From Oxytricha trifallax (taxonomy: Eukaryota; Ciliophora; Spirotrichea; Sporadotrichida; Oxytrichidae): a stretch of 64,000 nt of DNA. A program made the position numbers and the translations under genes. Numbering within the stretch: the first letter of the stretch is position 1; each line of letters begins with the position of its first letter. Shown piece by piece: positions 32,532 through 43,847 of the stretch. The notes beneath the pieces were generated by a model. The model worked only from the letters and a program-made list of their open reading frames with translations. It was not told the DNA's origin and made no database searches. The DNA is taken from positions 1 to 64,000 of the forward strand of contig ARYC01001084.1 of assembly GCA_000711775.1 (NCBI GenBank). The letters are read 5' to 3'.

Positions 32532-32788
32532 TTCATAACTTTGTAGGGAAACCTCGAACTGGTATATTCCTAATGAAAGAGCATGCGAAGGTTCACAGAG
32601 AGAGAAAGTCATAGACTATTTATAAAGTGAGCAAGAGACTTTATAAAGATGTCTAAAAGCCAGAAGAAATGAACATAGATGCAGGAGCTGGCACAAAGAG
32701 AAGAAATATGGGTCCAAGCAAGCCTTAAGAAGAGGAGAAGAAAGAGAAGCCAAACCCCTTTATGGGCCAATTTAATATGTGAATATAT

Positions 32789-33848
32789 TCATTCGTTTAA
32801 ATCTAAAACTTATTTATAAACATTCATTCTTCCTTCTCTCGCACAAACTGTTGTCTTATCCACGCTTACTCTCTACAGCTGCTTTGAATCAAGTCTACTG
32901 TATCGATAGGCAAGTCATGCATAAGATGATACAGCAGCAGCTTCTTGTAGTGAGTCTTGATTTAACTCCACTAGAATTCTATTCCATTAAATTAAGGACT
33001 ATAAGGAACGTTATAAACAAAAGTTAAGTTTAGGTCTTCATAAGCTTTCTTAGACTCCTTAGTCTTATGAACTGAAAGGTTATCAACAAACAGGATGATC
33101 TCTTGGTTGCTATACTTCTCTCTGAGCTTATGTAAGAACTCTATATACTACTCTCGCTTAATAGAGCGAGGGTGAATCACATAACTCTCTAAGCCTGAAT
33201 CTTCACTTATACCAGCTAAAATTGCATGGGTGACTACCTTCACCTTTTAGTAATAAACTTCGATGTTATCATACTTCTTGTAACATGACTTATTAATAAA
33301 AGTGTTGAACGTAAACACAGCTTCATCAGCATGATGAACTTGATGTTATTAGCAATAGCTCTCTGCATTTAATCATATATATAGTTTAAATTATTACTAT
33401 AAAATGGCACTGTAAAATCAATCACTCTCTTCACTCTGTTGACAGTCTTGAAAGTAATACCATTTCTTCTATAAATATTGGCTATAGTCTAAGGAGATAC
33501 GCATATCAGGAAACTTGCGATGAACATTACAGCTCGCTAGTCTAGAGCAAAGTGTGCCCAATACTTTAAAGTCTTAGAGTCACAGAGGTAGTCAATATGA
33601 TGCTGTGAGAACTTTTATTTTCTAGCAGGATGCTTTCAAGTACCAGAATTAAAATGCTAAACAGCTAACATGCAGTGATACCTAACAGTAGAGCCACTCT
33701 TGTGTAAGAGCTTTGCAATAGCTGCATAATTCAATACTGGTTTGACTTAATCGATATTAATACTCGTACCATACCTAAGCTGAAGCAGTAAATCTAAATA
33801 TTTCTCATCATAAATCGACCCTAAATTTCGCTAATTTCTATTTCTCAT
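32789..33848 (-). pseudogene. TBE transposase (42-kDa, DDE type), broken
   Basis: ATG at 33846-33848 and terminal TGA at 32789-32791, mirroring the copy 1 gene. Codon 71 is again TGA (33636-33638). At least one frameshift differs from copy 1: the segment before the first catalytic aspartate has lost a base (TTCATCATGCTGATG against TTCATACACGCTGATG). The region that is shifted in copy 1 near 1728 is in frame here (VHKTKESKKAYEDLNL), so the two copies decayed independently apart from the shared TGA. Confidence 0.9.
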
Positions 33849-33962
33849 TTTGTAAATAGGCCTAATTTCTCTACTAACCCCAATAAGACCCCAACTATAC
33901 CCTACAAATCAAAGCACTTATAAACCTCACTAAGGGGTTTTAGGGTTTTGAATGAGCTTGAT

Positions 33963-36495
33963 CCAAAGTTACTTGACTTAAGAAACTTAGGGAGGACGCC
34001 ATGTCCAGCTACTCATCATTATTATGAACAAATGCGAACAGAAGTTAACGATATAATTAAAACTGTAGACATCCGAGAGACTACATCCAAAGCAAATTTA
34101 TTCATAATTACAATATATTTTTCTTTTTTAATCTGGAACGATGTGGCAAGAGCCCTATAGTAGACCTTCATTCTTTCCTCTTTTATAAGTCCTAATCTAC
34201 AATCAACCTCTCTGGTTAATTCAAGATTCTTGGGAATAAATAATAGATTGATTATTAAATAGTAAATTTCAATAGAAAACATTAGGTACTAGTGTTGCTC
34301 TAAGATTTACATAAAGTTAGAGAAGAAGAGAAATCTGTTGTTTAAACTCGCATGCAAACACTCTATTTTGCTTCAGTTGCGCATGACTTGAGAACTCCGC
34401 TTAATGCAATTTTTAAATAATTTTTTTAATTAATTAGGTGTTTACAAGTCATTATAAAATATTATTCAATGATGAGCGCTACGTAAACTTTGAAAGTTTC
34501 AAATCTCCCATCAAGGTACAATGAGATAATAGAAATGTAGGAAATGAGCGGAAAGTTTCGATAGAATCAATTATAATACATAAACCATGTAATTTATCTA
34601 TTTATTTTAAAAAAAAAGTATTATTTCTAAAAATATATGAATATAAGTTTCTAATGAACCTAGTTGAAGATATCCTTGTAAATAAATATCAAATTTCCTT
34701 AATATTTTTGTAGGATCTTTCAAGATTTGAATTCAATAAATTTGAACTAAATAATTCAAGGTTCGATATTAGGCTACTAATAGATGAAGCATTTATGATG
34801 ATAAGGCATCGGGCGGAAGCCAAGAAAATTCAGACTGTCAAAATAATAGGAGACTCCGTTCTTTAAAATTTTCATCTCTAATTTTATTGTTTTCTTTAAA
34901 AGTTACATCTTAATAAAATTAATTATAGTTATGAAATTGTTCCACTGTTAATATTAGCTGACAAAAAGAGAGTAAACTAAGTGCTGATAAATCTATTAAC
35001 GAATGCTTTAAAGTTTACTAAAAAAGGGTAGGTTGTGATGAGAGCCAATAAAGTTGATCAAATTCCAAGATTGGAAAACATCAATATTGGAAGGAAGGTT
35101 CTTTAGGTAGGCAGAGATACAGAGGATTTAGAACATTTTGACTAGATTTAATTTTATATTGTACTCTTTTTTGAATCCCATTTTGAAGTTGAATTATTTT
35201 TTAGAAAGAAAATGCAGGATATATCCAAGTATAAGTTATTGACACTGGAATAGGTATAAGTTTCGAAAACTAAAAGAAACTCTTTAAAACCTTTGGAAAG
35301 CTTAAAGACACATCAGGGCTAAACGAAAACGGTTGTGGGCTTGGACTCACAATTTGCAAGAAAATATCAGAATCGATGAATGGAGCAATGATGTTAGAAA
35401 GTTTTCCTGGTGTGGGCTCTACTTTCACTTTTTATTTCTAATTGTAATAAGATGACAATATTATAAATGGTAGTTAAGACGAGGCCTCTAATGAACTCTT
35501 AATAGTAAGCATTAAAATGAGGTTTAGAAAATTATTACTTTAGTTCGAGGATATACAATCAGATTAAGAAAACCTGAGTGATAGAATTAAGAGCAAATAA
35601 TAGCATTAATACTTCAAATCCTTCACGACTGTGAATACAATGGAAGCATTGAAGAAATGTAATAATAATAATAATGACACAGCGAACTACTTATGGCATA
35701 GAAGCGATGACCGGTTATTCAATAGATCAGGGCTAGTCCCCATAAATTATTTAAAGGATATTGATTTAAAAGTTTTTAAGAGTAATCATTTGCTCTAAAT
35801 TTCCAAGAAATTTTTGTCCTTAAATTTTTAAGCAGAGAGATAGAATAATTTCATACCAATTATACATGGCCCCAAAGAGTATAAGATTCTTATAATAGAC
35901 GACAACTCATTCAATATATTGGCATTGAAATTGCAGTTAAACATGCTTATAGATGGAAAAGTTAATTTTGATCAAGAATTTTCAGGTTAAGATGGAATTG
36001 AAATGATCATAGATGTCAACTTTATTATTTGATATTTATATTTTGCTATATGTATTAAATGATAACTAATAAATAATAACAAATCGAATCAATAGAAGTA
36101 GAACTTTGACTTGGTTTTTGTAGATTTTAATATGCCTTAAATGGATGGCATATCTGTAAGTTTTTTGCACTTCCTTCTAAATTTAATTTAATATTTACCA
36201 TTTTATAGATGATGAAATAATTAAAAGAAATAGAGAAACGAGGGTAAATTAATCTCTAAAACACTTAATTTATTCTTTGGAGTGCACAGACTGAAGATTA
36301 AGTGAACTCCTATAAAGAGTATGGATTTAAAATGTTCCGTAAGATTTTTTAATTAAATTAATAATCATATTAACAGTTGAAAAGCCCATTGATGCACAGT
36401 AGCTCAGGAATGTTATTCAAAAAGCAGGTATACCAATAAACAATACTCTAAATTTCAATGGAGTTTCCCCTGTAAATCGCAAAAATCAATAATGA
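33963..36495 (+). CDS. Hybrid histidine kinase with receiver domain (main part)
   Basis: A two-component signalling kinase. The dimerisation/phosphoacceptor H-box is FASVAHDLRTPLNAI (about 34370-34415). The ATP-binding domain shows the N-box NLLTNALKFT (about 34990-35020), G1-box DTGIGIS (about 35240-35260), and G2-box GCGLGLTICKKI (about 35335-35370). A C-terminal receiver domain follows: KILIIDDNSFNILALK (about 35885-35930), phosphoacceptor aspartate in FVDFNMPQMDGIS (about 36117-36155), and a conserved lysine in EKPIDAQQLRNVI (about 36375-36415). Several introns lie between these blocks and are not delimited. Stop TGA 36493-36495. The upstream end is joined to 29341-29441 by removal of a TBE-containing IES. 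Convergent with the EXD2-type gene, 131 bases away. Confidence 0.85.
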
Positions 36496-36626
36496 TTTTA
36501 TTTATAAATTATAAGATTTATTTTTCAACCTAATTGTTTTATTGATTAGGTATTTTTTCTTATATAAACATTAAATTTTGAGTTAAATAAAATAAAGAAA
36601 AGTAATTTCTAATTCATTCCAATTTC

Positions 36627-39151
36627 TCAATTTTTAGTTTCCTCTTAATCTTCTTAATCCTAATCCTTTTAATTGAACTTACTATAAACTCCAAAAGTTC
36701 TCTCTATAGTATGATCAACTGACCAACCCATAGGTAAGAATTTTGGCTTCATTGATTTCAAAAAATGAGTTCTCCATAACTTAATGAAATCTCCAATCAT
36801 ATCTTCCTGCATAATGACTTCAACTAAAGATTTACCATGAGGATTCTGCTTATCTTTGTTACTCAATTTTAACTGTGGAATATATCTGCAAAATGTAATG
36901 AATTCATCATCGACATATTTATCTTCTAAGTTTTTAATAATTTTCTCTGGAACACTGGGAGTAAGTTTATCATGTATTTCTTGTAACAAATCAATTAAAC
37001 TTAACTTAAATTGATCTATTTTATCTTCAGGCATTTTTGAAGAGGCTTTCTTTAAGGTAGTAGCAATCCTATTTATTTATTAAATCTGAAAATTTAAGTT
37101 CTTGTTTGGATTATTTTCATTTAAAGGTATGGAGTATTTTTCTGCTAACTACTTCTTTAAGATAGTTAGCTATGTTTAAAATTAAATATTTTATGGAAGA
37201 TGATTACAATCTAGATTAAGTATTAATCGTTCAAATTTCTCTGTAGAATTCATATACAAAACCAATTAATTTTATTTGGACACATGTATTTATTTTTGTC
37301 AATTTAATGACTATTTCTTCAACTAATCTTATTCTCTACTTGCTATCTCATGGCATGGGAAACACAAAAGTACAACATCATGAGAGCGATGACTTTTTAA
37401 TGTATCTGGGAAATTTTATCTGTAGAGGGTGGGAATAACATGGAATCTGGAATAATCCTGGTCTGATCCACAATTCACACATTTATTTTCTCTATCAGCG
37501 ACATAAAAGTTATCGTCATAAAGCTCTTCAAACGGTTTCGCTTTTCCTCTCCCATTTGGTTCAAACATAAGCTTTATAGTAAAAGGATTATCTGATATTT
37601 TTTCACCTAAACCTTTCTCTATGTACCATTAAGCCTTTTTAAAGTCACAGTTAGAAAGCAGCTCACCATCAGGTGCGACCATTTTACAGTTTTCATATAC
37701 TACTTTCTTGCAAGAGTAATGTTTAATAATCTTTTTCTTTCTCTCTTCCTTCTATCTCATTCTTTCTTATTAAGAGTTCCAACCATGATTTGGCAACTTT
37801 GAATAGTACTCTTTCATTGAATCTATCTCTTTGGGAAAATCATCAATTGCCTACTCAATTTCAATATTTAAGTTCTCTATGATTGATCTGAAATATGTTG
37901 TAGTTTTCTTTCCTTATTCATCTAACATATTTCTAGTCTATTAGTATTCAATAGGTCTTTTCTTACTTAGAACATAGAGCATAGAATCATCACAAATTTC
38001 ACTTGGTGTTACATCGATTATTTAAGCTAGGTGCTCTCTCAAATTATAAATTCTTTTGAAGATGTACTCAGTTAGCAAAAACTCTTCACTCTCTGGATCA
38101 AAACCATCAAGAATTTTTCTGAATGGCGTTTTATATTCCTCATCTTTATTAAATGTAATATCTCTAGGTTTGAATAGCTGGGAGACACATTAAATATTTA
38201 CTTAATTGCAAATATCAGCTAATTCTTAAAGCTAATTTTGGTTTTCAAAATTTTTCTGTAATCGCTTTGCAATATAAATTAAATAATGTGAATCATGAGC
38301 AGCATAGTTTAGCATTTCAGATGAGAGTGGCCTCATACTCCAGTCAGCTTTTTAAAACATATTTTTCTATTCTTTTGAAATTTTCACTCTATCCTTGCAG
38401 TAGGTAGTCCATAAATGTAGTAAGGATACTCTCTAACCCTTAAATAGCTTTTTGTAAGATTCCTACGTGTCAAAAACGTTAACTGTAGCAAATCCAAAAT
38501 CTCTCTGTAACCAAGTTATATCAGAGTTTACACAGCCATGGAATATCTTCAGGGTAGTATGACTTTCAAAAATAGCTCCAAGATAAGTTTTAATTTCTTC
38601 TCTCAACTTAAGACAATCAATGAGATATGTCTAATAGTCAGGGGTAGTGATCTGTATTAAACATAAAAAGCCATGATACGATTTAGTTTGATGGTTTTCT
38701 AAATCAACTCCCAAAACACTGTACTTGTACAAACTCCTCAATATTTCTTGCAGCTTGTTAGGCGTATCTATATAATGATAGTCCCCTTCTTTGAATTCTT
38801 GGAATTTAATGTCATCTTAAATTTTGTGATTGAATTCTATGCCTTTATTTACATTTTCATTTGTAGACATGGCCTACAAGACATTTCTTCTCATGTCATC
38901 ATATTTAAGGGAATGCTAATTTATTTAGGGCTTGAAATAAACTTCATGAGAAAGTCTTTGCTTTGATGTTAACACTTTGTTGCTAATGAATTATTGGTTA
39001 TTGTATAATCATAAATAAATAAATTTAGTATTAATGTTAATTCAAGAAATTAATTATATTGAACAATGTTTCTTCTTTGAACCCAAGCCATTACTCTGTA
39101 TATTAAGTATGCGACGATCAAAAGCCCGCTGAATAAGACATAGTATTACAT
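36627..39151 (-). CDS. EXD2: EXD2-type 3'-5' exonuclease
   Basis: A DEDDy-family nuclease. Exo I is VLGVDLEN (Asp and Glu), Exo II FHGCVNSDITWL, Exo III NYAAHDSHYLIYI with the Y...D pair. Downstream is the zinc-binding/HNH-like segment typical of EXD2 and its relatives: CVNCGSDQDYSRFHVIPTLY, then LKSHRSHDVVLLCFPCH (about 37330-37500). The C-terminal exon starts at about 37034 (MPEDKIDQFKLSLIDLLQEI) and ends at TGA 36627-36629. The catalytic frame has an ATG at 38870. A further exon upstream (ATG 39151) would add YYVLFSGLLIVAYLIYRVMA, a membrane segment followed by basic residues, resembling the N-terminal anchor of animal EXD2. That exon and its splice sites are inferred. Confidence 0.8.
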
Positions 39152-39725
39152 CTTTAACTATTTATTATATTTATAATTAGTTTGTATTTTTGTATTTTAT
39201 AATTATTTACCCCAATATGTGAAAAACAAGTTTCTAAGTTTTAGTGTTTGATAAAAAAAGAATATTATTTCAATTTTTATTCTCAAATTCATTATTTATA
39301 TTGGCATCATCATAACAAAAGGATGATATTATATTGATAGACTCATATCCCGAGAAATATTAATTTGATTATCAAAAAGAAGAGTAATAAGAAGTTTAGT
39401 AAGAAAAAATGGTTGATATTTTACTGGAGAACATTGCAAAGCTACTATATTAATTAAATTTTTATTTACCTTGTATAAAGATAAATATAAATAAAATGAG
39501 AAAATTATATTAATAATTTGCAAAGCTACTAAACAGTAACCACGAAGTGATAAGTTAAATTTAAGAAGAATATACTCATATGAATAAGAAAGATGAAAAT
39601 TTAAACCTAGCATAGTCAACATTAGCTAATAATTTTAGTATGGTCAACATTCCTTCTATTATTCGATTTAATTTATTTACTTTTGAATAAAATTAAAGTG
39701 AATTACCCTTTTTTATATTGCATTA
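39152..39725. other. AT-rich intergenic stretch
   Basis: About 570 bases of AT-rich DNA between the EXD2-type gene and the next gene. A minus-strand open frame at 39329-39622 is hydrophobic and low in complexity, with no homologous motif, and is not called. Nothing else is seen. Confidence 0.5.
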
Positions 39726-39729
39726 ATGA

Positions 39730-41309
39730 AATTAATCATTTCTTAAGCACTGAAAACCTTCCAGTAGTATAACGAGCTTCTTCTTCATCATATTATCTAA
39801 ATTAAAAAACCAAAGAGTATCGAATAACCTCTAGGAGTGGGTTGACTTCAGGCTAAGATAGAAATTCAAAACTAAAATAATAAGTGATACACAACATGAA
39901 ACTAGATTAGGATTAAATGGCCTTGCAAATAGGCAATTTACCCTTTAGTTAGCAAAACACAGCTCGAAATGGATAACTCTCAAAATCATAAATACACAAT
40001 TACGATTCCATTCAAAATACAGCCTAGATTTAAAGAAACAATTAGTAGTAGTTTCAATTCAACAACATGATTTTAGATTCATAAGGAATGCTTGCTAAAC
40101 AAACCAATGGCATGAATATAAGGTCTAATGGCTAAGGAGGAAGGCATTCGCATTTATAGAGTGCGAATGGCAATCTTAAATCTAATGGAAATTACAAGAT
40201 AGGTAATAGTAATCAGCACGTCAATCTGAGTTAGCCTAAATTTATCTCCTCATAGTCAAGCGGGAACCCCAATAAGAATTACGATTCTTAAAATAACTCA
40301 ATCAATAATCATTTTGCTTAAGCTTAAACATTAAACATGATAAAAATGAAAAATTAGCATTAGCAGCCGTTTCAAAATAGAAACAACAATAATTAGTTCA
40401 TTCAATTATAAAATAAGGAGTTTGTTTAAAAATTACCAAACAATCCCTATAGCAATAATAAGAAGTAGTAGTAATAAGATACTGTGTTGAAAATAAATGG
40501 AATGACTTACAATTAGCAAGTAAACCAAAGAAATTAAAATTTAGCAGTTTAATAAACTTAGCATAACTAATTGTCTCATAATTTGAATGATTATGATTAT
40601 AGTGACAACAGATACCTCTAAACAGACTACAAAAATTATAATGGTTAATCTTAAATTACCACTGAATCTTTCGTTTTGAATAACCCAAATATGTAATAGA
40701 ATTCTGTTATGAAAAGCACAGCAACAGGGAGCTTCATAAATAATTAGAGCAATCTGACAACTTAAAATAATTATAACGCCTTTCGGCCGCCTAAAACTAA
40801 TTAATTTATCAATTAAAATGACAGAAGGAAAATTATTGGAAAGGTTGATTAATAGCGGATGGTTTAGGGTTAATTCTAACAGAGCACTCAATAAATAAAT
40901 CATTTGAAAATTTATTGTAATTTTTTTATATATTTATTTGAGAATTACTTTCAAATTTAATCAATAATAGAAGCAGAGTAACAACTATTAGTCTTAAATT
41001 AACTATTTACAAAACAACATGAAAAAATAAAAAAATTTAGGGATAGTAGTTAAAGCTTAGTAAATTCCTCTATCTCCAGAAAAATAAAATAATGCAGGAT
41101 TTGTGAACAAAAACAAGTTTATTACTAAAGCAAAGTATAATTAAATATCGAATGGATTACCTCAAATTCAAAAAGCAAATACAAATGTAGTTTTGAATAG
41201 TGAGTAATAAAAAAATATGGGGAAGTAAACATAATAGCAAACTAGAAATAATCTTAGAAGTGCAAATATTTCAAGTAAGATGGTTCAGCTCCCAATTATT
41301 AATTAGTGA
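39730..41309 (+). CDS. Glutamine/asparagine-rich protein, function unknown
   Basis: With the ciliate code one frame is open for more than 1,100 bases from about 39730. It reads, for example, STENLPVVQRASSSSYYLNQ and TNGMNIRSNGQGGRHSHLQS. The composition (Q, N, S, with QQQQ runs) suggests an intrinsically disordered or prion-like protein. An intron of about 70 bases near 40905-40973 (GTAATTTTTT...AATAATAG) leads to a last exon ending in SSKMVQLPIINQ at TGA 41307-41309. The first in-frame ATG is at 39896, but coding composition extends upstream, so the true start is probably in an earlier exon. A second frame in the same region is also TGA-free and is taken as a shadow. Confidence 0.6.
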
Positions 41310-41389
41310 ACTTTGTTTATAATTTCTTTATCTATTAAAAAGATTGATTAATCACTCTTTAAATTCAAAAAATACAAAATTTATAACTC

Positions 41390-42130
41390 TCATATATATA
41401 TAAGACTACTTTTTATTTGTTATGATGAGAGTTCTCTTTAATTTGAATTAATAAACATTTTGTTGAATCCTATTGCCTCAATACCTTAAGACTCATTCGA
41501 AATCACTGGAGCAAACTCAGCATTTTTCAATTCATCAGAATACTCAACATTTTATTTATATGTTGAAACACTTATAGGTTTTTACTCCAAGTCATTAATT
41601 GATAAAATCTTGAACTACTCTGTAACATCTATCATAAAGTCTTATGTTTATTAATTTTTCTATATAACATTTTAATTTAGGTTTTGTTCTTTAAGTATTC
41701 TAAACTCTGAAATGCATTCTATCATATTCTTTGTCTGTTTATGTTTCTTTTTAATTTCTTAATCCTGTTAACTTTATTATTAATTTCTCCTGCCTCTATC
41801 AATACTCCCCACTTAAACCTTACTATAATCAGTTTTTACTATCTCTTTACTATTCATTTAAGGATCACCTTGATTTATAGATTTTGCTTTATTCAATTAG
41901 GATGAGTGTTTTTGCCAATCGAAATCTATGTAGTCTTGTAACAAACCTCCAAGCTACTTTTTTATCATTAATTCATACTATTCATCAAACCCCAAAACCT
42001 CCTGAGGCTCCTCGGGAATATCATTAGCAATGTGTTATTTGGAAATTTCATCTTAATTTGCTCTTGGAATTGTGCTAGCTTGGTTTATGTTTCCAATGTC
42101 AGTTTGAAAATCAGTATTGATAAATAAAAA
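41390..42130 (-). CDS. Protein of unknown function, Q-rich
   Basis: A minus-strand frame from about 42130 to TGA 41390-41392. It contains IPEEPQEVLGFDEQYELMIK, QLGGLLQDYIDFDWQKHSSQ and MLNAEF-like acidic segments such as ISNESQGIEAIGFNKMF. It converges on the Q/N-rich gene, about 80 bases away. No ATG is seen in frame at the upstream end, so the 5' exon is missing or in another segment. No family is recognised. Confidence 0.5.
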
Positions 42131-42457
42131 TATTAAATTGTAAAAATCTTAACAAATTATCTAATAAATTCTAGATTAGTATTTTTTTTATTTAATTAAA
42201 ATCTCAAAATAATTTATAAATCATAATTTTTAATTTGAAATCTAAGATCACAATATTATAGTTTTCATTCATTTTTATCGTATAAATAATGTTTAATTAT
42301 AAAAAATAAAAATTTGAATTTTATTAATTCTATCGTGTAAATCTGAAAATTATTAAGTATTTATTTTAAATATTGCCAATTATTTTTAATTATTTTCTAT
42401 GGTTAAAAATAGCTTTTATATCATTAGATTTTCAGATATATATATTTATTCTTATAA

Positions 42458-43249
42458 ATGGATTTCAAATTGTTAAATTAAGGTCTCAGTGATCAGGACA
42501 ATCCCCAACCTGATTTCTATATTTATTTTTAAAATTCTATCATGAACTATGGATTAATTATTTTATAATAATTTCAGAAGAAGCAGAAGCCCCACAGGAT
42601 TAGAAACTCCTATAAAGTTTCAATTTTCAAATAACCAGCCTTAAAACGATCTAATGGACCTAGTTTAAGAGGGAAATTAAATTCAAAATAATAAAATTAG
42701 TCCTCTAAGAATAGAGCCATAAATCAATAGTAGTAATTAATAATTCACTTTCAATAATGAAGCTAATAAACATTATCAAGGTAAATCCAGTGACATCATG
42801 AATTTCAATATAATTGAAGTTGATTTATTTTAAGTTTAGACATTTAAAGTAGATATTTATTTATAGTACCTCCAGTATAAAAAGTTTAGAGTTCAAAAAA
42901 TAGGATCAAGCTTAAAATCTTATTAAATTCTAGAGTAAAACAAAGTTTTTTTATCATTATATTATGTTTGATTATTTAATTTTATAAAGAATTAATACAC
43001 AGAAATTTCTATATAATGATTGTTAATAAAACAAACATGATAAATGAGATTGATTCAGATGATTGGGATGTATTATAAAAAATGAAACAATATCGCAAAT
43101 AAAATAATCAAAATGTAACTGACATGAATAAATAGTAGCATATTGATATAAGAAACTCACTAGACTAACATGGAAGAAAAAATAACAACCAGGATAAAAA
43201 GTAAATTGTCAACGATGAAGTATTAAATATTTATAATTTAATGTTTTGA
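42458..43249 (+). CDS. Small Q/N-rich protein of unknown function, interrupted by a 58-bp IES
   Basis: ATG 42458 opens MDFKLLNQGLSDQDNPQPDF. Removal of the IES at 42518-42575 continues RRSRSPTGLETPIKFQFSNN and MDLVQEGNQIQNNKISPLRI in frame. A downstream exon reads MINEIDSDDWDVLQKMKQYR and ends at TGA 43247-43249. The junction near 42945-42990 is not resolved. No domain is recognised; composition suggests a disordered protein. It diverges from the minus-strand gene at 41390-42130. Confidence 0.6.
42518..42575. other. Short IES (58 bp), pointer ATTTC
   Basis: ATTTC lies at 42513-42517 and 42571-42575. Removing one copy and the AT-rich DNA between joins PQPDF to RRSRSPTGLETP in frame. There is no GT at the left boundary, which argues against an intron, although the right boundary happens to end in TTTCAG. 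Confidence 0.7.
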
Positions 43250-43310
43250 TTAAAATATCTATAAGGGAATCAATTTTATAACTTGAATTGAAATTATCAA
43301 ATTACCTTAA

Positions 43311-43732
43311 GATCATAGGAATAAATTTGATTTGGGAAAACAATTTTATAATAAATCAATTAGAAATAAAATTCGTGGCAGTTAACTTTTTGGAAACCTA
43401 GACAATATGGTACTTGTTCGATAGAGAATTAAACATCAGCTGGACTCTACTATTGGCTGTATCCCTCTATCGCATAGTAGAAGCGAGATAACATGGCTTT
43501 AATTTTGAGTGAATTATTTAGTTGATTTTAATTCTAAAATCAAAGTCGTGTAAACTTGCTTCAGGGATGCGATAGAGGGATACCGCCAATAGTAAAGTCC
43601 AGCTAATTTTGAATTCTCTATCGAACGAGTACCATATTGTCTAGGTTTCCAGAAAGTTAACTAACACTAATTTAATTTTAATTAATTTAATTTATTTAAT
43701 TATTTTCCCAAATAAAATGTATTCCTACAATA
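43311..43732. mobile_element. Palindromic foldback element (MITE-like), copy 2
   Basis: Same family as 20331-20728. It shares the right terminus TGTATTCCTACAATA, GTTAACTTTTTGGAAACCT, GGTACTTGTTCGATAGAG and the CTCTATCGCAT block. The two arms are less alike than in copy 1, especially near the centre, where the left arm reads AGCGAGATAACATGGC and the right arm follows the copy 1 version (AAAGTCGTGTAAACTTGC). The left terminus is degraded (CATAGGAATA in place of TTGTAGGAATA). Confidence 0.8.
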
Positions 43733-43847
43733 ATAAACTAAATATAAATTTTAGCAACTTAAAATTCTATTATATTGATAATAATTATATGTATTAAACA
43801 TCCACAATTAAGATGATTAATAATCTGAATAACCTATCGAACCTAAA

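Larger units (their letters stand above)
29470..33950 (-). mobile_element. TBE transposon, copy 2, inverted relative to copy 1
   Basis: A 4,481-bp TBE beginning CAAAACCCCAAAACCCC and ending GGGTTTTAGGGTTTTG-like (AGGGGTTTTAGGGTTTTG), flanked by AAT on both sides (29467-29469 and 33951-33953). The gene order is mirrored with respect to copy 1: 57-kDa gene on minus at the left, 22-kDa on plus in the middle, transposase on minus at the right. It is about 260 bases longer than copy 1, largely because of an insertion within the 57-kDa gene (30434-30807). The transposase and 57-kDa frames are broken; the 22-kDa frame is intact. Confidence 0.95.
29442..33962. other. IES of about 4.5 kb consisting almost entirely of TBE copy 2, pointer TGAT
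   Basis: The direct repeat TGAT lies at 29438-29441 and 33959-33962. Removing 29442-33962 restores a continuous frame through the histidine kinase gene. The only non-TBE DNA inside is about 28 bases on the left and 12 on the right. A 4-base pointer is weak evidence alone, but the frame agreement and the complete transposon between the copies support it. Confidence 0.6.

Noticed and set aside
39329..39622. Minus-strand hydrophobic frame of 97 residues
   Set aside because: Composition is what random AT-rich DNA gives (Leu/Ile/Phe/Tyr/Ser); there is no motif, and no support from neighbours.
39820..40586. Second long TGA-free plus-strand frame overlapping the Q/N-rich gene
   Set aside because: Its translation is irregular, with Trp/Cys/Arg clusters, while the neighbouring register gives a coherent Q/N/S-rich protein that continues through an intron to a proper stop.
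41983..41998. AAACCCCAAAACC telomere-like string
   Set aside because: It lies inside the minus-strand Q-rich gene (reads as EVLGFDE) and is not followed by the TBE inverted-repeat sequence.
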